Assembly: GCA_964491265.1 (NCBI GenBank)
Contig: CAZBFP010000014.1
Location: forward strand, 1-64,000
Reading direction: 5' to 3'
DNA length: 64,000 nucleotides
Origin: JBBAGC01 sp964491265
Lineage (GTDB): Bacteria; Spirochaetota; UBA4802; UBA5550
The translations under genes and the position numbers were made by a program. This document shows positions 52,603-61,519 of the stretch, one piece after another. The notes under the pieces were generated by a model. The model saw only the letters and a program-made list of their open reading frames with translations, made no database searches and was not told the origin of the DNA. Position 1 is the stretch's first letter. Each line of letters begins with the position of its first letter.

Positions 52603-53838
52603 ATGAGAGAAGCATATATTGTTGAAGCAACAAGAACACCAGGATGTAAACGAGGAAAAGGTCTCCTTGCCCAGACAAGGCCGGAAGATCTCCTTGCAAC
52701 AACACTCAAAGCTACTGTTGAAAGAGCAAAAGTTCCTACAGAAGCTATTGAAGATGTAATGATCGGCTGCGCATTCCCTGAAGCAGAACAGGGAATCAAC
52801 ATAGGTCGTATAGCACCTCTAATGGCTGGTTTCCCTATCACAGCCTGCGGAGCTACAGTAAACAGATTCTGTTCATCAGGACTTGAAGCTATTGCTATTT
52901 CAGGTTTCAAAGTTAAAGCAGGCATGATGGATGTAGCTATGGCTGGTGGTGTAGAGTCCATGTCTATAGTTCCTATGGGTGGAAACCTTCCAAGGCCTCA
53001 CCCTGATTGGGCAGCTAAAGACTACACAGTTTATATGTCAATGGGTATAACAGCTGAAAACGTTGCAAGAAGATATGACGTTAACCGTGCTGATATGGAT
53101 CACTTTGCGGTTCAATCACACCTTAAAGCTGCTGATGCTCAGGCAAAAAAACTTTTTACAGAAATTGCACCGGTTGAAGCATACAAATTTTCACCTCAGC
53201 CTGATGGTTCCTACAAAAAAGAAACTTATACAGTTGACTATGATGACGGTGTTCAGGCACAGCCTGATACTGCGAAGATGGCTAAACTGAGAGGCGCTTT
53301 CTCAGGAGTTATTCCTAATGCTCCTAATTCAGGACAGATTACAGCTGCAAACTCTTCACAGACAACTGACGGTGCTGCATCAAACCTTATAATGAGCAAA
53401 GAAGCTTGTGAAAAGTATGGTGTTAAACCAAAGGTTAAGCTTGTTGGATATGTTGTAGCAGGATGTAAGCCTGATGAAATGGGTGTTGGACCAAAATATG
53501 CAATTCCGCTCCTTTTCAAAAAGACCGGAATGACAATGGATAAAATGATAAAAGACGGAATCTTCGAACTTAACGAAGCTTTCGCTTCTCAGTCTATCCA
53601 CTGTTCCCGTGAACTTGGTATCGGAGATCCTAAGTACTGGGAATTCGGAAGCAAGGACCTTATCATCAACCCTACAGGCGGCGCTATAGCTCTTGGACAC
53701 CCGCTTGGATGTACAGGATCTAAAATATTCGCTACTCTTGTAATGAATATGCAGAGAATGGGCAAGAAGTATGGTATTGAGTCCATGTGTATCGGTGGTG
53801 GTATGGGAGCAGCTGCTCTTTTCGAGCTTGTTGACTAA
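52603..53838 (+). CDS. fadA: Acetyl-CoA acyltransferase (thiolase)
   Basis: The 411-residue thiolase cleaves 3-ketoacyl-CoA to acetyl-CoA and a shortened acyl-CoA. The nucleophilic Cys is in NRFCSSGLEAIA (about residue 90), with the other motifs GGVESMS, NEAFASQS, GGAIALGHPLGCTGSK and CIGGGMGAAALFE in order. It lies 28 bases after fadN, with AGGAGG upstream, and ends at a strong terminator. No acyl-CoA dehydrogenase or etfAB is in the window, so these must lie elsewhere. Confidence 0.94.
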   Translation: MREAYIVEATRTPGCKRGKGLLAQTRPEDLLATTLKATVERAKVPTEAIEDVMIGCAFPEAEQGINIGRIAPLMAGFPITACGATVNRFCSSGLEAIAISGFKVKAGMMDVAMAGGVESMSIVPMGGNLPRPHPDWAAKDYTVYMSMGITAENVARRYDVNRADMDHFAVQSHLKAADAQAKKLFTEIAPVEAYKFSPQPDGSYKKETYTVDYDDGVQAQPDTAKMAKLRGAFSGVIPNAPNSGQITAANSSQTTDGAASNLIMSKEACEKYGVKPKVKLVGYVVAGCKPDEMGVGPKYAIPLLFKKTGMTMDKMIKDGIFELNEAFASQSIHCSRELGIGDPKYWEFGSKDLIINPTGGAIALGHPLGCTGSKIFATLVMNMQRMGKKYGIESMCIGGGMGAAALFELVD

Positions 53839-53861
53839 AAATACAACTCACTATATACTTA

Positions 53862-53892
53862 AAAGGGCCGGCTTAATGCCGGCCTTTTTTTA
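53862..53892 (+). terminator. Terminator of the fadN-fadA operon
   Basis: AAAGGGCCGGC and GCCGGCCTTTTTTT pair around TTAAT directly after fadA. Confidence 0.92.
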
Positions 53893-53962
53893 TGTCTCAT
53901 AGTTTAGAAATCCTCCCCCCCTTCCGATAATAAACAGGTAATATTATATGGAGGATACATCA

Positions 53963-54115
53963 ATGGTTACAATTAATGCAGGTATAGACAAATGGAAAGA
54001 GGAGCAGCTATCCTACTTTAAAGAATATATTAAGTCCTTTACACCTGGAACAAAAGAGTATAAGCAGATAGCAAGAGGTATTCTTGATCTTGAAAAAGGG
54101 AGAGAAAAGTCTTAA
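53963..54115 (+). CDS. Small 50-residue protein
   Basis: This short frame begins MVTINAGIDKWKEEQLSYFK and ends in KGREKS. It has a strong ribosome site (GGAGGA at 53950-53955, 7 bases before the ATG), and its stop overlaps the start of the next gene (TAATG), so translation is likely and coupled. The sequence is helical, charged and without cysteines. I recognise no family. It opens the rightward run that includes the dCMP deaminase and TPR genes. Confidence 0.6.
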   Translation: MVTINAGIDKWKEEQLSYFKEYIKSFTPGTKEYKQIARGILDLEKGREKS

Positions 54116-54717
54116 TGACTTCAAAAGAGACTAAAAGCGGGTCAATTTTCCGTGATTTACAGCAGCAGAAAAGTGAGAAACCGGAATCAAAACGGAAAAG
54201 ATTTTCCAGGCTTATTCTGATTTTTGATGCACTAATTATACTTCTGGTACTTTTTATTCTTACAAACCGGGGAAAAGATACGCCTATTCAAACTTCCAAT
54301 ATTACACTTAAAGGGACAGAAATCAACTACACAATTGCAGAAATACCTGAAACAAATAATTATATTTTTGGTCTTACAATTAAAGGAGTTGAAAAAGAAA
54401 AGAACAGAATATATCTTAATGGCGGACTGGCACAGATAAAGATAATCGATGGCGGGCATATACTTTTCACAGAAGAAATCGGGCCGGGAATTAAGTTTAT
54501 TGAGCTTGAAATGGACGAAACCAGAATTTTTACCAGAGAGATAAGCGGAAGTATTTTGAATGATTATCTTAAAAATATTAAAAAGCTTAAGACCAGAAGA
54601 AAGAGCATAATCGATTTTACATCCGGAACATTTACCTTCAGATCTCTCTTAACAGTAAATTATCCTGACCCGGTTGAAATACCGCTCGATTTTAAATATG
54701 AGGTTAAAAATGATTGA
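54115..54717 (+). CDS. Single-pass membrane protein, unknown
   Basis: The 200-residue protein has a basic cytoplasmic N-terminus (1-30), one membrane helix (about 31-48, LILIFDALIILLVLFIL) and an extracytoplasmic domain of mixed beta character, with no cysteine. It overlaps the 50-residue gene before it and the dCMP deaminase gene after it, so all three are probably co-translated. No family was recognised. Confidence 0.6.
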   Translation: MTSKETKSGSIFRDLQQQKSEKPESKRKRFSRLILIFDALIILLVLFILTNRGKDTPIQTSNITLKGTEINYTIAEIPETNNYIFGLTIKGVEKEKNRIYLNGGLAQIKIIDGGHILFTEEIGPGIKFIELEMDETRIFTREISGSILNDYLKNIKKLKTRRKSIIDFTSGTFTFRSLLTVNYPDPVEIPLDFKYEVKND

Positions 54718-55159
54718 AAGACCCTCCTGGGACATCTACTTCATGAAAATAGCAGAGGATGTTGCCACAAGATCTACCTGTTTAAGAAGGCATGTGGGTG
54801 CGGTAATTGTTAAGGATAAACGTATCCTTACTACCGGATATAATGGCGCACCAACCGGAATCAGTCATTGTACTGAAGAGACATGTCTAAGGATAAAATA
54901 TAATGTTCCAAGCGGGGAACGTCACGAATTATGCAGAGGTCTCCATGCGGAACAGAACGCCATTATTCAGGCAGCTTATCATGGGGTTTCACTAAAGGGG
55001 GCGAAAATTTACATCACACACAAGCCCTGCTCAATCTGCACAAAAATGCTTATAAACAGCGGCATAGATACTTTTATTTTCAGATCCTTCTATGAGGACC
55101 CTCTGGCAGATAAAATGGCGGCAGAAGCCGGAATTAATATTATCATAATGGAATCCTGA
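54710..55159 (+). CDS. dCMP deaminase
   Basis: The 149-residue zinc enzyme makes dUMP from dCMP for thymidylate synthesis. The CDA signature is split as usual: His and Glu in LHAEQNAIIQAA (about 84-95) and PCSICTKML (about 113-121) for the zinc-binding Cys pair. ERPSWDIYFMKIAEDVATRS at the N-terminus is typical of ComEB-type dCMP deaminases. I chose the ATG at 54710, preceded by GAGG; an upstream start at 54674 lies inside the previous gene. It overlaps that gene by 8 bases. Confidence 0.9.
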   Translation: MIERPSWDIYFMKIAEDVATRSTCLRRHVGAVIVKDKRILTTGYNGAPTGISHCTEETCLRIKYNVPSGERHELCRGLHAEQNAIIQAAYHGVSLKGAKIYITHKPCSICTKMLINSGIDTFIFRSFYEDPLADKMAAEAGINIIIMES

Positions 55160-55160
55160 C

Positions 55161-55874
55161 ATGAAAAAATATACTTCTTTGATCCCGATTCTTTTTTTAA
55201 TATTTTCCTTTATTTCTATATCCGCCCTTTCTCAGATAAAAAAAGATGATGACCTTTTCACCAGAGCTACAAAAAGTTTCTTTCAGAAAAATTTTGACAT
55301 GGCTGAACATCTGCTGAAAGAGGTGATACAAAAAGATCCGCAGAATGCTCTGGCATATTCCTATCTGGGTGATATTTACTTAAACAAAAAACAGTACGAT
55401 GGTGCCCTGAACTTATACCTTAAGGCAGTTGAAATTGATCCTGCTCCTGCAGAAAATTATTTCCGAATGGGGCAGATTCACTATTTCCGTAAGCATGGTG
55501 CCCTGTCTATAGAAAACTATGATAAAGCACTGGCCAGAGACAGCAAACTGCACATAGTATACTACCATAAAGGCTTAGCATACCTGATGCTTATGCGCGA
55601 TAAAAACAATACCATTTCCAACTGGGAACGCTTCATTACGCTGGCACCGGAAGATCCTCAGTACGACAGTATAAAAAGAATCATAGCACTGCTGAAAGAC
55701 CCTGATTTTAAAATCCCCGATGCAGGGAGCGAGGTTTCCATTGAAGAGGCTCTGCTTCTGGGAGGCGCTACCCTTTCAAGACAGGAGAGAGCTGCTGAAG
55801 ACAAGAAGGCCGGGCATGAAACGAAAAAATCGGTCCATGAACTGGAAGAAATTTACAAAGAAGATGATCTTTAA
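55161..55874 (+). CDS. Secreted TPR protein
   Basis: The 237-residue precursor has a signal peptide (residues 1-24, MKKYTSLIPILFLIFSFISI), then at least three tetratricopeptide repeats (about 34-150; ALAYSYLGDIYLNKKQYDGA and IDPAPAENYFRMGQIHYFRK), followed by a charged tail. It lies 1 base after the dCMP deaminase gene. It is likely periplasmic and assembles protein complexes. The next gene is a larger TPR protein, so the two may act together in the envelope. Confidence 0.8.
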   Translation: MKKYTSLIPILFLIFSFISISALSQIKKDDDLFTRATKSFFQKNFDMAEHLLKEVIQKDPQNALAYSYLGDIYLNKKQYDGALNLYLKAVEIDPAPAENYFRMGQIHYFRKHGALSIENYDKALARDSKLHIVYYHKGLAYLMLMRDKNNTISNWERFITLAPEDPQYDSIKRIIALLKDPDFKIPDAGSEVSIEEALLLGGATLSRQERAAEDKKAGHETKKSVHELEEIYKEDDL

Positions 55875-55892
55875 TATTTATGGAGATAAAGA

Positions 55893-58295
55893 ATGTATTA
55901 TTACAATAATGACAGAAAAAAAATAGCTATAGGCGCTGCTGCCCTTGCCCTTGTACTGGCACTCGGTTCATTTTTCTATTTCAAATCTTCCGATCCGGCA
56001 AAAGATATTGAGGACATGCGATTGAAACAGGTGGGCCTCTACCTTGATCTTCTTAAAACCGATCCCGGAAATACTGCATTTCTCATCAATATAGCTGATC
56101 TCTATAAAGCTATTGGCGACATTGACCGTTCAATTGAATACTACCTGAAAGCCCTGGATAGAGACCCTCTGAACTACCTTGCCCTTAACGGCCTGGGGCA
56201 CGCCTACGCCCTGAAAGGGGATTACGACAAAGCAATAGAGGTCTTTGAAAAGGCCAAGAAAAATCAGCCCCGCTACCCTCTGGCATACAACAGGCTGGGT
56301 AATGTCTACGATGACCAGGAAAAAATTGATAAGGCATTATTGGAATACAGACTCGCACAGAAGGTTGCACCGACAGATCCTGATAGCTACAAAAATATTG
56401 CAGCACAGAGACTCAAAGCGGGTGATGTGGCAGGTGCTATTGCTTCAATACAGGAAGGGATACGCATTGATCCTTCAAATCCGGAAGGATACTATAACCT
56501 GGGAAACGCCCTTTATAATGCAAAGAGATACAGTGAAGCAAAAGATAATTACCGGAAAGCTATCTCATTAAACCCCCGGAATTCTAAATACTACAGGGGC
56601 CTTGCAGAGAGTGAACTGCGCCTGGGGAATAAGGATGCGGCAATTGCAGCTTTCAGAAAAGCTCTTGAGCTTGATTCATCAGATGCTGCTGCATCTGAAA
56701 GACTTGGCGATATTTACGCCCTTGAGAAGAATTTCCCTGAAGCTGTAGAATCATACAGAGAAGCTCTCCGATACAACAACAGAGACGCGAATCTAAGAAG
56801 AAAATATGCTGCTTCTCTAAAAGCATTAAAAGCTGAAGAAAAAAAAGGAACCGCAGATACTGTTGTGGCAACAAGATCAGAAGATAGAAAAGATACCGGA
56901 ACATCAGAGATTGCAGATTCAAGTAAAGATATTATACAGAGCGGGAAGGATCAGCAGGACCTGGCTGATTCTAAATCAGTTTCAAAAACTGCTTCCTCTG
57001 ATGATATAAGCAAAGATGCGCTGAAATGGAGAGAAATCGGAGACAAAAACCGTTTTGACCGGAAATTCGATGAATCAATAAAAGCATATGAAAAAGCTGT
57101 TCAGGCAGACTCAAATGACGACCACTCTCATTACTGGATGGGGAGAATACATTATCACAATAAGAAATATGAAGATGCAAAAAAATCATTTGAAAATGCA
57201 TCCCGAATAAATCCTAAAAATGGTGATTCCCATTACAGGCTGGGGCTTATCTACTACATGCAGGATAATTTTAGAGCCGCTCTGAATTCATTCAACAAGG
57301 CTATTGAAGCAGAGCCGGATAATGCCAGGGCTTTTTATTCACGGGGGCTCTCATTTTTGAAACTTAATGACAAAGGAAATGCAGTAAAGGATTTCAATAG
57401 CGCGATCCGCCTTGACCCGAAAATGGACCGTGCTTATTTCAACCTTGGCAATATCCAGCTTGAGTCTAAAAATCTCAGTGAAGCCCTTAAAAATTTCTCT
57501 AAAGACCTTGAATTGAGACCAAATAACCCGGACACCAATTTCAAGCTTGCTGAAACATACCATGAGATGAAAAGCTATAATAATGCTTCTTCATTTTATC
57601 AGAAAACAATCGCACTCGATCCGCACTACTACCAGGCTTTATTCAATCTAGGCCTTGTACACCAGGAAAGGAAAAATCACAGTGAAGCAATCCCCCTCTT
57701 TCAGAAGGCTGCAGACATAAAAGGTGGAGATGCTCCTTCATTCTATGAGATAGGCAAAGCGCATGAGGCTCTAAAAGATGAATTTAAAGCAATAGAGCAC
57801 TATGAAAAGGCAATAGGTATTAATCCAAACTATACCAATGCATATATTAACCTTGGGAGACTTTACGCTTCAAAAAAAATGTACGACAGGGCAATAGAGC
57901 AATATAAAAGGGCTGCAGCGAATTCGCCACGATCCTTTAATGCTCACTTCAATCTGGCTAATGCATATTATGAAATGAAACTTTATGATGAGGCTATAGA
58001 GTCATACAATACGGCAGTTACAATTACTCCAATGGACTACAGGTCATATTTTCAGCTTGGCATTACCTACAGGGACAAAAACGATTATACAAAATCTGTA
58101 AGTGCATTTGAAAAATCGCTACAGATAAACAGTAATCAACCTGAAGCACATGAAGAACTGGGAATGATATATTACAGAAATCTTAAGGATAATAATAAAG
58201 CTGCTTTTCATTTTGAACGTGTACTGTCAATGCGTCCCAATCATGCTGAAGCAGACAAAATTCAGAATATTATTAACCAGATTAAAAAAAATTAA
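55893..58295 (+). CDS. Large membrane-anchored TPR protein
   Basis: The 800-residue protein has one N-terminal helix (about 11-30, IAIGAAALALVLALGSFFYF), then two blocks of tetratricopeptide repeats (about 45-310 and 375-790) separated by a Ser/Asp/Lys-rich linker (about 315-370). In all some 18-20 repeats are seen, most ending in the A-x-DPxN or A-IxLNPxN motif. TPR superhelices hold multi-protein assemblies. The anchor places the array on one side of the inner membrane, probably outside. TGGAGATAAAGA leads to the ATG. Confidence 0.82.
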   Translation: MYYYNNDRKKIAIGAAALALVLALGSFFYFKSSDPAKDIEDMRLKQVGLYLDLLKTDPGNTAFLINIADLYKAIGDIDRSIEYYLKALDRDPLNYLALNGLGHAYALKGDYDKAIEVFEKAKKNQPRYPLAYNRLGNVYDDQEKIDKALLEYRLAQKVAPTDPDSYKNIAAQRLKAGDVAGAIASIQEGIRIDPSNPEGYYNLGNALYNAKRYSEAKDNYRKAISLNPRNSKYYRGLAESELRLGNKDAAIAAFRKALELDSSDAAASERLGDIYALEKNFPEAVESYREALRYNNRDANLRRKYAASLKALKAEEKKGTADTVVATRSEDRKDTGTSEIADSSKDIIQSGKDQQDLADSKSVSKTASSDDISKDALKWREIGDKNRFDRKFDESIKAYEKAVQADSNDDHSHYWMGRIHYHNKKYEDAKKSFENASRINPKNGDSHYRLGLIYYMQDNFRAALNSFNKAIEAEPDNARAFYSRGLSFLKLNDKGNAVKDFNSAIRLDPKMDRAYFNLGNIQLESKNLSEALKNFSKDLELRPNNPDTNFKLAETYHEMKSYNNASSFYQKTIALDPHYYQALFNLGLVHQERKNHSEAIPLFQKAADIKGGDAPSFYEIGKAHEALKDEFKAIEHYEKAIGINPNYTNAYINLGRLYASKKMYDRAIEQYKRAAANSPRSFNAHFNLANAYYEMKLYDEAIESYNTAVTITPMDYRSYFQLGITYRDKNDYTKSVSAFEKSLQINSNQPEAHEELGMIYYRNLKDNNKAAFHFERVLSMRPNHAEADKIQNIINQIKKN

Positions 58296-58348
58296 GTCTA
58301 AAATCACAGCAGCCAATTTCCTTAAATTCAGCTAAAGGGAGAATTATT

Positions 58349-58804
58349 TTGAAACTATACCAGTATTTGATTGCCGGATTATGCACTGTTCTTCTTCTGC
58401 TTGCCATCTCATGTACAAGAGATAAGGTGAAAGATGACAGTGCAGGTAAACAGGAGAATAAAAATAACGGGGAGTCTATATTTTCTGAAAAATTCAAAAA
58501 AACCGGATGGATAAACAGCAACCGATACAGAGCTGTGATTCACATTTTTACCTATGAGCAGTGTATTTCCACCAGGAGCGAAATAATAAAAGATGATCTT
58601 GAGATAAGAGCATTCCGGAATATCCGGAATGAACTGGGTAAATCCGGGTCAAGGGAGGCTGATGTTCACATTCTTAATCTGATTAAAAATCATGGAATTA
58701 TTCTAAGACCTGATTTGACTTGCGGCGAAATTAATATATATTATTTTGATATAAATAAAAAAAATCTTAAAAATGATTTTAAATCTATACAGTCTTTAAA
58801 ATAA
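58349..58804 (+). CDS. Lipoprotein, unknown
   Basis: The 151-residue precursor has a lipobox LAISC (Cys about residue 22) after the hydrophobic stretch AGLCTVLLLLAI. The mature protein is helical and basic, with two further cysteines (about 72 and 124) that may pair. The start is TTG at 58349, with AAAGGGAG 6 bases upstream. It lies between the large TPR gene and the amidase gene, so a role in envelope assembly is inferred. No family was recognised. Confidence 0.65.
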   Translation: MKLYQYLIAGLCTVLLLLAISCTRDKVKDDSAGKQENKNNGESIFSEKFKKTGWINSNRYRAVIHIFTYEQCISTRSEIIKDDLEIRAFRNIRNELGKSGSREADVHILNLIKNHGIILRPDLTCGEINIYYFDINKKNLKNDFKSIQSLK

Positions 58805-58818
58805 AATACCAGGTGAAT

Positions 58819-60570
58819 ATGAAACATTCTATCTTATTCAGTATTACAGCCATACTTGTTCTATTCAGCTCAAATCTATATTCAAATATATTAGACAATA
58901 TTGATAAAAAACAGACCTGGAGAATAAATTCAATCCTCACATCGGAAAAAAATACCAGTCACCTTGAAAATATCTCGGAAATTGTTAATTTCATTGACCG
59001 TACCTATACTGATATACCGGAAACCTTGAAAAACGGCGGCAAACTGACAATTTTTTTTGACCCTGCCCATGGTAAAGACAGCACCGGAGAATGGCGTGGA
59101 ATAACAACAAACAGGATTGGTGTTACAGGAAAACCGGAGGAGTATTACTCAATTTACTACTCCAGGAAGCTATATACACTTCTTAAAGAAAACAGTTATT
59201 TAAATATAGTTACTTCAAATGATTTCCAGAAAGTTCTGGACGGTAAATCGAATTCATACCATTTTCTCAGGTTTTCAGAAACTGTTCAAATGGCAAGAGA
59301 TGCCGGGGCTTTTATTGTTATTGCACAGCACCTGAACAATGTGTCAATATTCAATAAAGCTGACGGAAGAATTAATATCCCCGGTATACATATGGCAAGG
59401 GACAGCCGGAACAGGCTTCTGCTTCGAAATATTAAGGGTTCCTATTCTGGATTTCTCACTCTATACAATAAATTTGATGCCAGCGGATTTTCAAGAAAAT
59501 ATGCTGTAAATATAAGGGAATCACTTATTGCAAAAGGTTATAAAGCAAACAACTGGGAATATGGAGCTGTAGGTGATGACCGGTTTATATACTATGTTGA
59601 TTTTCCTGTTTCTGTAATTTATGAAAACGGTTTTATATCACACCCTGAAGAGGAGAAGAAGATTTTAGATCCATATTATATGGATGGAATTGTTAAATCG
59701 CAATACGATACACTGCTGCAGTCATTAAAAGAAATATATGGTGTAGATATTTTCGATTCCAGATTAACAATTGACAATGTGAAATTTCACGATCGTGTAG
59801 AGCTTTTAAAACTTGCCCGAATCGCTATATATTATATTAAAAATGCAGAAACAGCAAAGGCAAATAAAACAATAAGTGCAATGAAAGTATATGCAAAAAA
59901 TAAAGATTTAGCGGATTCTATTTTATACTATCAGTCGATAATGAAAACTGTAAATATAGCTGAAGGACACTACAAAAAAGGTATAGCTAAAAAAAAGAAG
60001 AAGCACCATAAATCTGCCCGCAGAAACTTTAATAAAGCATTAGCCAGCCTTGACCGGAACTCTTTATACAGCGGTTACAGAGCTAAATATAACAATGAAA
60101 TCGGCAGAAGAAACGGGAAAAGTTCATCTACTGCTGCTGCCTCCACAGAACCGAAACCGGTTAAATTTAAGGAGTCTGCTCATCCGGTTAAAAGTTCCCC
60201 CATTACCAGACCTGTAATCCTCACAATGGAAGATGGTGTAACGCTTCACCAGGCTCTTGTTGAAGCGCTTAATCCTGATGATAAAAACCTTATAAAAATT
60301 TACAATTCACTAAATAATTATAAAAAAGTAAAATGGGTAAAATACAGGAAATGGTCGAAAAAACATAAAAAAAATATAACCGCCTGGAAAAAGGTTACAG
60401 AAGATTTTAACTTTACCAGCGGCATATATATTATAAAATTGGACAAAAATTTTAATGTAATTAAAGCAGAATCTGTTTCACAGGTTTATCTTAATCCTGA
60501 TGTTTATCAGAATCAGCAGTACCTGAAGAATTCATACTTTGAAAAAACAGAACGGGAAAGAAATATATAA
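58819..60570 (+). CDS. Secreted N-acetylmuramoyl-L-alanine amidase-like protein
   Basis: The 583-residue precursor has a signal peptide (about 1-22) and an Amidase_3 domain (about 70-310) that cleaves the bond between MurNAc and the stem peptide. The metal and catalytic residues fall in DPAHGKDSTGEWRG, PEEYYSIYYSRKL (Glu), IAQHLNNVS and IYENGFISHPEE. The C-terminal half (310-583) is a basic, helical region, with KKKKKHHKSARRNFNKALA and a final small domain; it may bind peptidoglycan. I chose the ATG at 58819 over a GTG at 58813. It follows the lipoprotein gene directly. Confidence 0.85.
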   Translation: MKHSILFSITAILVLFSSNLYSNILDNIDKKQTWRINSILTSEKNTSHLENISEIVNFIDRTYTDIPETLKNGGKLTIFFDPAHGKDSTGEWRGITTNRIGVTGKPEEYYSIYYSRKLYTLLKENSYLNIVTSNDFQKVLDGKSNSYHFLRFSETVQMARDAGAFIVIAQHLNNVSIFNKADGRINIPGIHMARDSRNRLLLRNIKGSYSGFLTLYNKFDASGFSRKYAVNIRESLIAKGYKANNWEYGAVGDDRFIYYVDFPVSVIYENGFISHPEEEKKILDPYYMDGIVKSQYDTLLQSLKEIYGVDIFDSRLTIDNVKFHDRVELLKLARIAIYYIKNAETAKANKTISAMKVYAKNKDLADSILYYQSIMKTVNIAEGHYKKGIAKKKKKHHKSARRNFNKALASLDRNSLYSGYRAKYNNEIGRRNGKSSSTAAASTEPKPVKFKESAHPVKSSPITRPVILTMEDGVTLHQALVEALNPDDKNLIKIYNSLNNYKKVKWVKYRKWSKKHKKNITAWKKVTEDFNFTSGIYIIKLDKNFNVIKAESVSQVYLNPDVYQNQQYLKNSYFEKTERERNI

Positions 60571-61513
60571 TCCGGGAGTATGGTCCGGCAAAGCTTATAA
60601 TTTTTTTGGAGATTATCTTACAGAAAAATATAAGTGCCGCATACTGAAACTTCCGGTAAACACTGGCCTTTCCTGTCCAAACAGGGACGGAACAATCAGC
60701 AAAGGGGGATGCATATTCTGCTCCGAAGAGGGTTCGGCCTCCCCTTCAGCGCACCAGTTTCTGTCTATGCACGAGCAGATGAATAATGCTATCAAGGCTT
60801 TCAAACGGTCAGATAAAGAGACCAGATATATAGCCTATCTTCAGGCTTTTTCAAACACATATGCCCCTGTTGAACGATTAAAAGAAATTTACTCAACTGC
60901 AGTATCTTTTCCCGATATTGCAGGGCTAATGATAGGAACAAGACCTGACTGCATTAACCGTGATATTCTTGAGCTTATAAAGTCCTATGACAGGGATAAC
61001 TTTGAACTCTGGCTGGAAGTGGGTATGCAAAGCAGCCATGACAAAAGCCTGAATCTTCTAAACAGGGGACATGACAACCGCTGCACCATTGATGCTGTAA
61101 ACCTGGCTGATCAGTTCGGGATAAAGATCTGCCTTCATGTAATACTCGGGATCCCGGGTGAAACCTGGCAGGATATGATGGAAACTGCGGAAACAATTTC
61201 CAGGCTCCCGGTATCGGGTGTGAAGCTGCATCATCTTCATATAATCAAAGGTACTCCCCTGGAAAAAATTGCAGTTGAAAAAAACTACAGAATGATGGGA
61301 TTTAAAAATTATATTTCCACTGCATGTGATTTCATTGAACGATTAAGGCCTGATATCCTGATACATCGTCTTGCAGGGGACAGGACAGAGGATACCCTGA
61401 TTGAACCTAAATGGGGGATGCAAAAAGGTACTGTTCTTCAGGGAATTGAGGATCAATTTAATAAAAGAGGTACCTGGCAGGGGTTTTTATTCCAGGAAGA
61501 AAAAAAAGGTTAA
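60539..61513 (+). CDS. YhcC-type radical SAM protein (TIGR01212 family)
   Basis: The 324-residue protein has the radical SAM cluster in CPNRDGTISKGGCIFCSEEG, where the first Cys is widely spaced from GC-FC as in the YhcC family. Further motifs are GTRPDCINRDILELI, LWLEVGMQSSHDKSLNLLNR and HLHIIKGTPLEKI. YhcC proteins are linked to tRNA or ribosome modification but the reaction is unknown. The start is unsure: TTG at 60539 overlaps the amidase gene by 32 bases and no ATG lies before the conserved N-terminus. It sits directly before mnmA, which suggests tRNA modification. Confidence 0.82.
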   Translation: MKKQNGKEIYNPGVWSGKAYNFFGDYLTEKYKCRILKLPVNTGLSCPNRDGTISKGGCIFCSEEGSASPSAHQFLSMHEQMNNAIKAFKRSDKETRYIAYLQAFSNTYAPVERLKEIYSTAVSFPDIAGLMIGTRPDCINRDILELIKSYDRDNFELWLEVGMQSSHDKSLNLLNRGHDNRCTIDAVNLADQFGIKICLHVILGIPGETWQDMMETAETISRLPVSGVKLHHLHIIKGTPLEKIAVEKNYRMMGFKNYISTACDFIERLRPDILIHRLAGDRTEDTLIEPKWGMQKGTVLQGIEDQFNKRGTWQGFLFQEEKKG

Positions 61514-61519
61514 TATATT

